From Emergencia timonensis (GTDB taxonomy: Bacteria; Bacillota; Clostridia; Peptostreptococcales; Anaerovoracaceae): 64,000 nucleotides of DNA. A model generated the notes under the pieces. That model was not told where the DNA came from, ran no database searches, and worked only from the letters and a program-made list of their open reading frames with translations. The translations under genes were made by a program, and so were the position numbers. Positions 46,262-53,666 of the stretch are shown here, in pieces; within the stretch, counting starts at the first letter, position 1; each line of letters starts with the position of its first letter. The stretch covers positions 1,561,652 to 1,625,651 of the forward strand of contig NZ_FLKM01000008.1 in the NCBI RefSeq assembly GCF_900086585.1, in the 5' to 3' direction.

Positions 46262-46495
46262 GTCTCCCAAAGCATAGGGACTTTCTCACAAACTGTGACA
46301 AGTCCATTATACAACAAGCGCCAGACCGCTCACTGCGTTTGCGGGGCGCTAAAGCATAAGGACTTTCATCAATTTGTTTCACAAATTGTGACAAGTCCAT
46401 TATACGACAAGCGCCAGACCGCTCACTGCGTTTGCGGGGCGCAAAAGCATAAGGACTTTCATCAATTTGTTTCACAAATTGTGACAAGTCCATTA
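46262..46495 (+). repeat. tandem array (two full, one shortened unit) of the double-hairpin repeat
   Basis: CCATTA boundaries at 46304, 46397 and 46490 give a 93-base period. Each full unit has hairpin 1 (GCGCC/GGCGC with CCGC/GCGG inside), the linker AAAGCATAAGG, and hairpin 2 (GGACTT/AAGTCC outside, CAATTTGT/ACAAATTG inside, with 4-base internal loops TCAT and TGAC). The first copy (46262-46309) is shortened and its inner stem is CACA/TGTG. The RNA would be in the leader of the 46510 gene, whose ribosome binding site directly follows. The stretch 46107-46261 has an AACGCAG/CTGCGTT hairpin (46135-46171) and nothing else I can name. Confidence 0.8.
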
Positions 46496-46509
46496 AGGAG
46501 GTAAACTGA

Positions 46510-47241
46510 GTGAGAATATTAACAATAATCGTCGGTGCTCTGCTGACAATACTCGGTGTGTTTTCAGTAGCAAATGCCGGATTATCATTTCTTTCCCTAG
46601 CCTTTCCCATCGGCGTCGTTCTGATTATTGTCGGAATGGTAGAATGTTTTGCATATAAGAGAACCGTTGAAGACGAGGAGAACAGGCACTGGGTTCTCAT
46701 CGAAGGGCTGACAACTTTTATACTAGGTGTCGTCGTTCTGACCGGGCAGCTGGCAGCAGATATCGCTGTACCTGTAGTTTTCGGTATGTGGAGTATGATT
46801 TCGGGCATCAGAGGATTTGTCATCGTTACTCAAGTCGTAGAAAAGAAAGAGAAAGATATAGATTTTTATTGGACTGTCGTAGTGAGCGCGTTGAACTTGA
46901 TTGTAGGTGTATATACTTTCTTCAACCTGATGCTCTTCCATTTGTCGGTGCTCATGATCTTAGGTGTATGCTTCGTCGTACAAGGTGCAAATGTCATCAA
47001 AATCGGCGTCGACATATCCTACACCAAGCCCGAGCTGATTAAGACCAAAGAAGAGAAGATTGCCGATGCGGAGGCAGCGGCAGAAGAAGCCCATGAAGAA
47101 GTAAAGAAAGCGATCAAGAAAGCAAGGCAGGCGCGAAAAGGTATTAAGAAAGCGGAAGAGTCAAAGGAATTTCACGAGATGATCAGTGAGCCAATTGGCG
47201 AAACCAATAGTGAAGAGCCTGAAGAATCGAAAGAAGAATAA
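46510..47241 (+). CDS. DUF308 (HdeD-like) membrane protein with charged coiled-coil tail
   Basis: 243 residues starting at GTG 46510 (AAGGAGG at 46495-46501). Six predicted membrane helices in the first 175 residues, arranged as repeated G-x3-L-x2-G hairpins as in HdeD/DUF308 proteins (acid-stress-linked in enterobacteria). Then a 65-residue, strongly charged helical tail (A-D-A-E-A-A-A-E-E-A-H-E-E-V-K-K-A). Function in Firmicutes is unknown. Its unusually long, repeat-filled leader suggests post-transcriptional control. Confidence 0.8.
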   Translation: MRILTIIVGALLTILGVFSVANAGLSFLSLAFPIGVVLIIVGMVECFAYKRTVEDEENRHWVLIEGLTTFILGVVVLTGQLAADIAVPVVFGMWSMISGIRGFVIVTQVVEKKEKDIDFYWTVVVSALNLIVGVYTFFNLMLFHLSVLMILGVCFVVQGANVIKIGVDISYTKPELIKTKEEKIADAEAAAEEAHEEVKKAIKKARQARKGIKKAEESKEFHEMISEPIGETNSEEPEESKEE

Positions 47242-47251
47242 TGAAATCGGG

Positions 47252-47291
47252 GGTGTCGCAAAATAGTTGAAATCAGCTATGGAACGACACC
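47252..47291 (+). other. two-tier hairpin just before an oxidoreductase gene
   Basis: GGTGTCG (47252-47258) with CGACACC (47285-47291), a 4 x 4 internal loop (CAAA/GGAA), and ATAGTTGA/TCAGCTAT inside. Same shape as hairpin 2 of the pfkA and DUF308 repeats, again directly upstream of a ribosome binding site (TAGGAG at 47301). It might instead act as a weak terminator for the DUF308 gene. Confidence 0.5.
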
Positions 47292-47316
47292 TTTACTTAT
47301 TAGGAGTGACAGAGAA

Positions 47317-48453
47317 ATGATTGACATATGTATCATTGGCGGCGGCGCAGCGGGAATGACGGCCGCAATCTGCGCGAAGGAAAAGAATCCTTCGTTAGAT
47401 GTCCTGATCATAGAGAAAAAAGAACAGATGGGAAAAAAGATTTTGGCATCGGGTAATGGAAAGTGCAACCTTACTAATATCAAATGCCAAAATTACCGAC
47501 AGACTTTGGCCTTTTTTGCCCATCTGGGGCTTTTGACTCGGACCGACGAAGAGGGCAGAGTCTACCCCTACACGGAGGAAGCCCGGGCAGTTTACACGGC
47601 GATGGAAAAAAGGATTGGGATTCTCGGCATCAGAACTGAGACCTCCAGCCAGGTTCTAGCGGTGGACAAGAAGGAGCATTTTCAAATTCATACTGCAAAG
47701 GACTGTTTTGAAGCCAGAAAGCTTTTGATCGCATGCGGAGGAAAAGCTGGACCGCAGTTTGGAACTACGGGAGATGGCAGCAAGTTGGCAAAACAGCTGG
47801 GACATCATGTCACCAGACTGGTGCCGGTGCTGACGGCCATTGATGTGAAAGAAGATAACCGGGATCTAGCGGGTATCAGGGTCAAGGCCTGTGTTTCTTT
47901 GTGTCACAGAGGTGAGATCATTGCTGAGGAAACCGGCGAGCTGCAGTTTACAAAGACGGGAGTTTCCGGCATCTGTGTGTTTAACCTATCCCGTTTTCTC
48001 TTGCTTCCGCAGGGGAAGACGATAAAGGATGGCTTTGATGACTACCGTATCCTGATCGATTTCTTTCCTGGAAAAGGTAATCTTACGGAAGTTTTACTTG
48101 AGAGAAGTCAAATGAAGGGGTTTGAGAGAGAACATCTGCTGGACTTCTTGGTGAGAGGTCCTATTGCAGAAAGAATATATCAATTGTCAAAAGGCGATAT
48201 CAAAGAAATGGCGAGACTGCTTCGCCACTTCCCGCTGTCTCCTAAAGGAGCAAAAGGTTGGGATTATGCCCAGGTGACCAAAGGCGGAGTTTGCCTCGAT
48301 GAAATTGATCTGACGGCCATGGAATCGAAAATAACAAAAGACCTATATTTTGCAGGGGAAGTTGTCGATTATGACGGACCGTGCGGCGGCTATAATTTAC
48401 AGTATGCTTTTGAGACGGGCATGTTGGCTGGAAAGGAAATGGCAAATGAATAG
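47317..48453 (+). CDS. HI0933/BaiN-family NAD(P)/FAD-dependent oxidoreductase
   Basis: 378 residues. Dinucleotide site I-C-I-I-G-G-G-A-A-G-M-T-A-A, the family motif I-L-A-S-G-N-G-K-C-N-L-T-N, and C-terminal D-Y-D-G-P-C-G-G-Y-N-L-Q-Y-A-F. The family includes aminoacetone oxidase-like and BaiN-like flavoproteins of uncertain substrate. Stop overlaps the next gene by eight bases; the two flavoproteins probably work or are made together. Confidence 0.88.
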   Translation: MIDICIIGGGAAGMTAAICAKEKNPSLDVLIIEKKEQMGKKILASGNGKCNLTNIKCQNYRQTLAFFAHLGLLTRTDEEGRVYPYTEEARAVYTAMEKRIGILGIRTETSSQVLAVDKKEHFQIHTAKDCFEARKLLIACGGKAGPQFGTTGDGSKLAKQLGHHVTRLVPVLTAIDVKEDNRDLAGIRVKACVSLCHRGEIIAEETGELQFTKTGVSGICVFNLSRFLLLPQGKTIKDGFDDYRILIDFFPGKGNLTEVLLERSQMKGFEREHLLDFLVRGPIAERIYQLSKGDIKEMARLLRHFPLSPKGAKGWDYAQVTKGGVCLDEIDLTAMESKITKDLYFAGEVVDYDGPCGGYNLQYAFETGMLAGKEMANE

Positions 48454-50017
48454 CAGATATAGAATGCATCAGATAAAATTGAACATGAATGAAACCAAGA
48501 GTGATATCCCCAAGAAAATACTAAAGAGACTGAACAACAGGGATTTGATATTGACGGATTTGAAAATTATAAAAGAATCTCTCGACGCGAGGGACAAGAA
48601 GGATATCAAGTTAGTGTATACTGTGGATTTTCAGGCAGTAACCAGACAGCGGCCGAAGCAGTATGCCAGCCTTCCTTTAAACCCTAAGCTAGGCCTCGAA
48701 GAAGCGCCGGATATGAGTTACATCGATGTTGAATCAGGCGGCGAAGAGATGATTGACCAGCCTGTCATCGTTGGCTTTGGACCGTGCGGCATGTTTGCCG
48801 GCTTGATTCTGGCAAAGAGAGGATATCGCCCTATCATCATAGAGCGAGGCAGTCAGATTGAAAAGAGGGTAAAGGATGTGGAGTGCTTTTGGAATGAAGG
48901 CATTTTAAATCCGGAATCCAACGTGCAGTTCGGTGAAGGCGGCGCCGGGACCTTTTCTGACGGAAAATTGACTACTGGGATCAAGGATCCGCGCATCAGA
49001 AAGGTGCTCGAAGAGTTTGTGCGCGCTGGGGCTGACGAAGATATTCTCTACAAACAGAAGCCACATATCGGCACCGATGTGCTGCGGACTGTAGTCAAAA
49101 ACATCAGAGAAGAGATTATCCGCTGCGGAGGAGAGGTTAGATTTGATACCCGCTTTGCAGAAGTAAATACAAAGAAGAAATGTGTGAAATCTGTGGTCGC
49201 AGAGTGTGAAGGCCAACGTTATGAAATTCCTACACAGAATGTAATCTTGGCTGTAGGGCACAGCGCCCGCGATACCTTCCGCTATCTCTGCGAGCGGGGA
49301 ATCAAAATGCAGCAGAAACCCTTTTCTGTCGGTGTGCGGATTGAGCATTCCCAGGAACTGATAGACAAGTCACAATATGGCGACACAATGGGACTGCCGC
49401 CGGCGGATTATAAGTTGAATTACCACTGTGAAAACGGCAGAGGGGTCTACACTTTCTGTATGTGCCCCGGCGGTGAAGTCATCGTAGCATCTTCTCAGGA
49501 GGGCGGTGTCGTAACCAATGGAATGAGTAACAGAGCCAGAAACAGCGGCAAGGCCAACAGCGGGCTTTTAGTCGATGTCAGATGCGAAGATTTCGGTTCA
49601 CCCCATCCACTTGCCGGCATTGAGTTTCAGGAGAAATATGAAAAGCTGGCTTTTGAAAATGGCGGAAGTAATTATCAGCCGCCAAAGACCACTTGGGGTG
49701 AATTCCGCAGCGAAACCCTGGCTGCCGCACCAGTCATCCGCTCCCTGCCGGACTTTGCTGTAGAGGCTATACGGGAAGCCATGCCGAACCTGGGCAGAAA
49801 GCTGTCCGGTTTTGATCGGGACGATGCGTTGATGACCGCTGTAGAAACGAGAAGTTCCTCACCGGTCAGATTTGCGAGGAATGAGCAGATGGAAGGGACT
49901 TTTGGCGGGTTTTACCCGGCCGGTGAGGGTACCGGCTACGCCGGCGGCATCATGAGCGCCGCCTGTGATGGTATCAAAGTGGCAGAAAAGATCATATCAA
50001 AATACAAACCCTTCTAA
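48446..50017 (+). CDS. uncharacterised FAD-dependent dehydrogenase (COG2509 type)
   Basis: 523 residues. An N-terminal small domain (M-H-Q-I-K-L-N-M) precedes a FAD site P-V-I-V-G-F-G-P-C-G-M-F-A-G. Further family motifs are Q-F-G-E-G-G-A-G-T-F-S-D-G-K-L, C-M-C-P-G-G-E-V-I-V-A-S-S and the ending P-A-G-E-G-T-G-Y-A-G-G-I-M-S-A-A. Start at 48446 (AAAGGAAA upstream), overlapping the previous stop; the frame from 48350 lies inside that gene. Substrate unknown; widespread in Clostridia. Confidence 0.88.
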   Translation: MNSRYRMHQIKLNMNETKSDIPKKILKRLNNRDLILTDLKIIKESLDARDKKDIKLVYTVDFQAVTRQRPKQYASLPLNPKLGLEEAPDMSYIDVESGGEEMIDQPVIVGFGPCGMFAGLILAKRGYRPIIIERGSQIEKRVKDVECFWNEGILNPESNVQFGEGGAGTFSDGKLTTGIKDPRIRKVLEEFVRAGADEDILYKQKPHIGTDVLRTVVKNIREEIIRCGGEVRFDTRFAEVNTKKKCVKSVVAECEGQRYEIPTQNVILAVGHSARDTFRYLCERGIKMQQKPFSVGVRIEHSQELIDKSQYGDTMGLPPADYKLNYHCENGRGVYTFCMCPGGEVIVASSQEGGVVTNGMSNRARNSGKANSGLLVDVRCEDFGSPHPLAGIEFQEKYEKLAFENGGSNYQPPKTTWGEFRSETLAAAPVIRSLPDFAVEAIREAMPNLGRKLSGFDRDDALMTAVETRSSSPVRFARNEQMEGTFGGFYPAGEGTGYAGGIMSAACDGIKVAEKIISKYKPF

Positions 50018-50030
50018 CTCAAGGATAACT

Positions 50031-50077
50031 AAAGCACGGAGAGAACTTGGCGTTCAGCGTCTTCTCCGTGCTTTTCT
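50031..50077 (+). terminator. terminator after the flavoprotein pair
   Basis: AAAGCACGGAGA (50031-50042) pairs with TCTCCGTGCTTT (50063-50074), then T-rich. Confidence 0.9.
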
Positions 50078-50172
50078 TTGAAACCGTGGATTCTGTTGAA
50101 ATACGTGCCAAGGGTATGTATTCTCTCAGGCGGCAGACCGCTGTCAATCCCACCAGGATGCCGCATTGTGGG

Positions 50173-50454
50173 CGCATTAAGCAAAAAGGCAGATGTGGAG
50201 TGAATCTGCGTAGCGAATATGTCGTTATAGGGAGAAACTGCGTAACGGAGGCTCCAGAACTGTGGTCGCATTAAGCAAAAAGGCAGATGTGGAGTGAATC
50301 TGCGTAGCGAATATGTCGTTATAGGGCGAATCTGCGTAACGGAGGCTGCAGAGCTGTGGTCGCATTAAGCAAAAAGGCAGATGTGGAGTGAATCTGCGTA
50401 GCGAATATGTCGTTATGGGGCGAATCTGCGTAACGGAGGCTGCAGAGCTGTGGG
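50173..50454. repeat. three tandem 94-bp repeats ahead of the LCP gene
   Basis: Units begin CGCATTAAGCAAAAAGGCAG at 50173, 50267 and 50361; a fourth begins at 50455 but breaks off. Units 2 and 3 are nearly identical, while unit 1 differs at several bases near its 3' end. Each has GGCAGAT/ATCTGC as a hairpin flanked by an A5 tract, which on the minus strand is a terminator-like stem plus T-run. They lie upstream of the promoter at 50533, so they are outside its transcript. The 50078-50172 stretch has no gene. Confidence 0.85.
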
Positions 50455-50532
50455 CGCACACCTTGACACACAACATTAAGTCTGGCCTCACTGTAACTTT
50501 ATGCGGCTGTTGCGGACGAATTGTCTTACATG

Positions 50533-50561
50533 TTGATATTTGTCGAAAAAAACGGTATAAT
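50533..50561 (+). promoter_or_regulatory. promoter of the LCP gene
   Basis: TTGATA (50533-50538), 17 bases, TATAAT (50556-50561). It excludes in-frame start codons upstream of about 50568 for the LCP protein. Confidence 0.75.
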
Positions 50562-50602
50562 GGTTCCGATACTCAAACGGCGAAGCCGCAAGGAGGGAAC
50601 CA

Positions 50603-50692
50603 TTGAATCATATCGTTGGATGCTATTTCAAAAGGAATCGGCCGGGTATGATAAAACAGATAAGCATATTGGAAAAAAGATACGTAGATTAA
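50603..50692 (+). CDS. possible 29-residue leader peptide
   Basis: TTG start at 50603 with an ideal AAGGAGGG six bases upstream; the peptide opens M-N-H-I-V-G-C-Y-F-K-R-N-R-P and the TAA (50690-50692) touches the AAAAGGGG site of the LCP gene. It is in a different frame from LCP. Such an arrangement would couple LCP translation to the leader. Alternatively the site could serve an unusual ATT start (50602) in the LCP frame. Confidence 0.4.
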   Translation: MNHIVGCYFKRNRPGMIKQISILEKRYVD

Positions 50693-50706
50693 AAGGGGAT
50701 AAGAAA

Positions 50707-51954
50707 GTGAGAAGCAAGCGTTACAAGAAAACATACGAATTTAAAGACGAAAAATACAGTCCGGAATTAATTCGAAAATATGAAGATCCTGAATACGCGA
50801 AAGCTGCCGAAAAATACGAGAGGCAGGCTCGCAGAAAACAAACCGGCAGAAGCAAAAAACGACATGCCGCCAGTGAAGTTACAGCACCTACGGGTAAGGG
50901 GAAACGTAGTGCGCGCAGTACAAAAAAGAAGAAATATCGCCTCAATAAGAAAAAACTGTTTCGCAATATACTGGCTTTAGTGCTTTTATTGGCGGTGTTT
51001 GGCTCAGGCTTCTTTTTTTATCTGACGAGGAATTTCGACAAGGTTGATACGTCAAATGCAGATTTTGCCATAGACGATCAGGTGGCTGACGATTTGAGCG
51101 GCTATCGGAATATCGCCATTTTGGGCTCTGATGCCAGAGCGGATGAGGGGTATGACGGCAGCAGGACCGACGCGATTATCATCATGAGTATCAAAAAGTC
51201 CTCCGGCGATATCAGACTGATTTCCGTGATGCGAGATTCCTATCTCAAGATGGAGTATTTCGATGGAAACATGGTTTTGGACAAGGTTACCCATGCGCAT
51301 CATTATGCGGGCGGAATGAACACAATTGCATCGCTGAACCGAAGCTTGGATTTGAATATCAAGGAGTTCGTCATCTTTAACTGGAAGGCTGTGGCAGATG
51401 CAGTGGACTGTCTGGGTGGGATCAAGGTGGATGTAAAAGCCAATGAAATCAATGACATGAATAAGTGGGGCAATGAGACTGCCGTAAACGTAGGCGGCAC
51501 ATATAATCAGATTACGGAGACAGGTAAACAGACTTTAGACGGTATCCAGGCCACCACTTACTGTAGAATCAGAAAGACCAGCGGCGGTGACGAAGGGCGA
51601 AGCCGCAGGTATAAAAAAATCATGGCTGCAGTGATGAAAAAGGCTATGCTCCAGCCTTGGAAGCTGAACGAATTATCTGAGACCGTATTTCCAAATATCA
51701 GGACGAACATGAGCCAGTTCAAGATGTATACGGCTGCTATCAACGCGCCGCGTTACAGTTTTGGCAAGAGCATCAGCTGGCCGAAAGCATATTGGGCAGG
51801 CTATCTGGGTGAAATATCTTATGTCGTACCTCAGACTTTAGAGTCTAATGTGCAGAGACTGCATCGGCTGGCCTTCGGACAGAAGAATTATAGCGTATCG
51901 GCAACCTGCAGGCAGATCAGCCAGGAAATCATTGACGATACGGGCGTTTATTAA
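50707..51954 (+). CDS. LytR-CpsA-Psr (LCP) family cell wall polymer ligase
   Basis: Membrane-anchored enzyme that attaches teichoic-acid-like or capsular polymers to peptidoglycan from lipid-linked precursors. 415 residues from GTG 50707 (AAAAGGGG eight bases upstream). A long, very basic cytoplasmic N-terminus (about 85 residues, K/R/Y rich) precedes one membrane helix, then the LCP domain: I-L-G-S-D-A-R, R-T-D-A-I-I-I-M-S, V-M-R-D-S-Y, and R-S-R-R-Y-K-K for the pyrophosphate-binding arginines. Longer frames reach back through the promoter and are rejected. Confidence 0.9.
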   Translation: MRSKRYKKTYEFKDEKYSPELIRKYEDPEYAKAAEKYERQARRKQTGRSKKRHAASEVTAPTGKGKRSARSTKKKKYRLNKKKLFRNILALVLLLAVFGSGFFFYLTRNFDKVDTSNADFAIDDQVADDLSGYRNIAILGSDARADEGYDGSRTDAIIIMSIKKSSGDIRLISVMRDSYLKMEYFDGNMVLDKVTHAHHYAGGMNTIASLNRSLDLNIKEFVIFNWKAVADAVDCLGGIKVDVKANEINDMNKWGNETAVNVGGTYNQITETGKQTLDGIQATTYCRIRKTSGGDEGRSRRYKKIMAAVMKKAMLQPWKLNELSETVFPNIRTNMSQFKMYTAAINAPRYSFGKSISWPKAYWAGYLGEISYVVPQTLESNVQRLHRLAFGQKNYSVSATCRQISQEIIDDTGVY

Positions 51955-51977
51955 TACATCTCTGGCTTGACAAAGTA

Positions 51978-52020
51978 AAGGGCTATGGTCAACGATTTTA
52001 TCGTTAATCATAGCCCTTAT
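51978..52020 (+). terminator. terminator after the LCP gene
   Basis: AAGGGCTATG (51978-51987) with CATAGCCCTT (52009-52018), enclosing AACGAT/ATCGTT across a 3 x 3 internal loop. Confidence 0.85.
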
Positions 52021-52023
52021 TAA

Positions 52024-52332
52024 CTATTTTGTTTTTATTTTCTTGACGGCACTGTAAGTGCTGTGTACCTTCTTTTCACTTACAACCCTGTAGGCCCTCA
52101 TTTTGTAATAATAGGTTTTTTTCGTTTTAAGGTTTGCGCTGGTATAGGAACGCTGTGAGGCTTTGGCATCTTTTATCAGGCGATATTTGCCGTTCTTTGA
52201 TGTTGCGCGATAGATTTTGTAACCGCTGGCTCCTGCAGAAGCAATGCTGGATAAACTGCTGTAAATCTTTTTCGTATTGACCGTTGTATAAACCCGCACT
52301 TTGTAATAACCGACGAAAAACGAGAGAACGGT
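52024..52332 (-). pseudogene. orphan C-terminal Fn3-like fragment of a surface protein
   Basis: Open on the minus strand from the stop codon shared with the PucR gene down to 52024. It reads G-Y-Y-K-V-R-V-Y-T-T-V-N then G-Y-K-I-Y-R-A-T-S-K-N-G-K-Y and a Y-Y-Y-K-M-R-A-Y repeat, ending K-K-I-K-T-K. This is the same type of basic Tyr/Lys-rich Fn3-like module that ends the two proteins at 10090-16090. There is no signal peptide, ribosome binding site or upstream domain, so it looks like the 3' remnant of a deleted gene. Confidence 0.7.
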
Positions 52333-53496
52333 CTAAAAATTCTTCATCTTATAAATTTTGACGGCCACAGAAATGGTCTCATAAAAGTCCATGTCGCTTT
52401 TGCCGTAGGGAATCAGAGCCTTGATTTTGTTGATACGATACCGAATCGTATTTTCGTGGACAAACATGGTCTGGCAGGTCTTCTTGTAATCCATTTCGTT
52501 CTCAACAAAACAGAGCATGGTTTCAAATAGGTTGCTGCTGCTTTCTTGGTCGGTCTTACAGATCGGGTTCATGATATCTGCGTAAAACTCCTCCAGAGCT
52601 GTGTTCCCCTGCAGTTCCAGCAGGATGCGCGAAATTCCCAGCTGGTTGTAATAAGAAAGGCCGTGGCTGTCTGCTGCGCCTGCGCTGACTGCCATATGGC
52701 ATTGAGAGACAGAAGTACCCAGGTCTGCAATGTTGCAAATGTTACTGATACCGATTTGGGCGCGGGGGATATATCTGCGCACCACATCGACAGCATCAGA
52801 GAGGATTTTGTCAAGCAGAGGCCGCCTGGCATCGCTGAAGGTCAGCACGAGAAGGATGCCGTCCCGGTATTCAGCAGCAAAGTTCAGAGTATTCCGATTG
52901 AACGCATTGAGCAGGTTGATGCTCTCCGGGCTGGGAGATGCCATATTGGTCAAAAGGTCTTTTTCCATACAGAACAGAGCCACCGCATTCTTCTGGAAAC
53001 TGGGATTCAGATCCTCTATGAACTCCTGCTTTTCCTCTGGGGAAGTTCTGCTGCTGACAATGGCGTTAAGCTTGTCTTCGATGGTCTTTTTCAGATCAGC
53101 AGCCAGCCGGTATTCGATGATGCTGGAGATGATCAAAGAGTAGGGAATCTGACAGTCCATAAAAATGACTGGCAGACCGGTTTCGTCGCACAATTTTTCT
53201 GCGGAAGGCGGCAGAGCTTGGATGTTTTCGTCAAAGATAATCAACGCCGCTGCGCCGAAACTGATAATCATCTTTACTAAATTGAGAACATATTCCTCGT
53301 TTCCTTTTCCATAAGAACAGAAGGTCAGGTAAATATCCCCTTCAAAGACCTGAATTTTCGCATCCAGCTCCGTCGGGATGTTATCGTAGACGCTGACGTA
53401 GCGAATCTCATTTGAAAGACCGTTCTCCCCAGCCACAAGGCGGCCGCTTTTCATAATATCCAAGTTTAAGATATCCGAGACTGTTATCTTCTTCAA
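52333..53496 (-). CDS. PucR/CdaR-family transcriptional regulator
   Basis: 387 residues from TTG 53496, which has AAAGGAAGTG eight bases upstream; a start at 53535 has no site. N-terminal PucR domain (I-T-V-S-D-I-L-N-L-D-I-M-K-S-G-R-L-V-A-G-E-N-G-L), a central GGDEF-like/unknown region, and a C-terminal PucR-type HTH_30 (Y-K-K-T-C-Q-T-M-F-V-H-E-N-T-I-R-Y-R-I-N-K-I). Members control purine, allantoin or sugar-diacid use. It is divergent from the permease-racemase operon at 53667 and is its likely regulator. Confidence 0.88.
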   Translation of the reverse strand: MKKITVSDILNLDIMKSGRLVAGENGLSNEIRYVSVYDNIPTELDAKIQVFEGDIYLTFCSYGKGNEEYVLNLVKMIISFGAAALIIFDENIQALPPSAEKLCDETGLPVIFMDCQIPYSLIISSIIEYRLAADLKKTIEDKLNAIVSSRTSPEEKQEFIEDLNPSFQKNAVALFCMEKDLLTNMASPSPESINLLNAFNRNTLNFAAEYRDGILLVLTFSDARRPLLDKILSDAVDVVRRYIPRAQIGISNICNIADLGTSVSQCHMAVSAGAADSHGLSYYNQLGISRILLELQGNTALEEFYADIMNPICKTDQESSSNLFETMLCFVENEMDYKKTCQTMFVHENTIRYRINKIKALIPYGKSDMDFYETISVAVKIYKMKNF

Positions 53497-53610
53497 TTTA
53501 TCACTTCCTTTGTTGAATTTACTAAATGTTATCACATAAATGATAGAAATGCACGTTCTAATTGTGAAATTCCCAAAAAAAGAGAAAATCTGTTGTCACC
53601 TTCGCCAAAG

Positions 53611-53630
53611 ACAATTTATCAGAAAATTGT
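53611..53630. promoter_or_regulatory. inverted repeat in the PucR/permease divergent region
   Basis: ACAATTT (53611-53617) and AAATTGT (53624-53630) with a 6-base centre, about 37 bases before the permease ATG. A candidate PucR site; no independent evidence. Confidence 0.5.
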
Positions 53631-53666
53631 TATCATTGAACCAATAAAGAATATGGAGGAACGGAT

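Noticed and set aside
46200..46823. Minus-strand open frame with repeated M-D-L-S-Q-F-V segments
   Set aside because: The peptide repeats are translations of the 93-bp structured repeats and of the antisense of the DUF308 gene; no ribosome binding site or family supports a protein.
50173..50454. CRISPR array
   Set aside because: The units are contiguous, near-identical 94-bp blocks with no distinct spacers, and no cas genes occur in the window.
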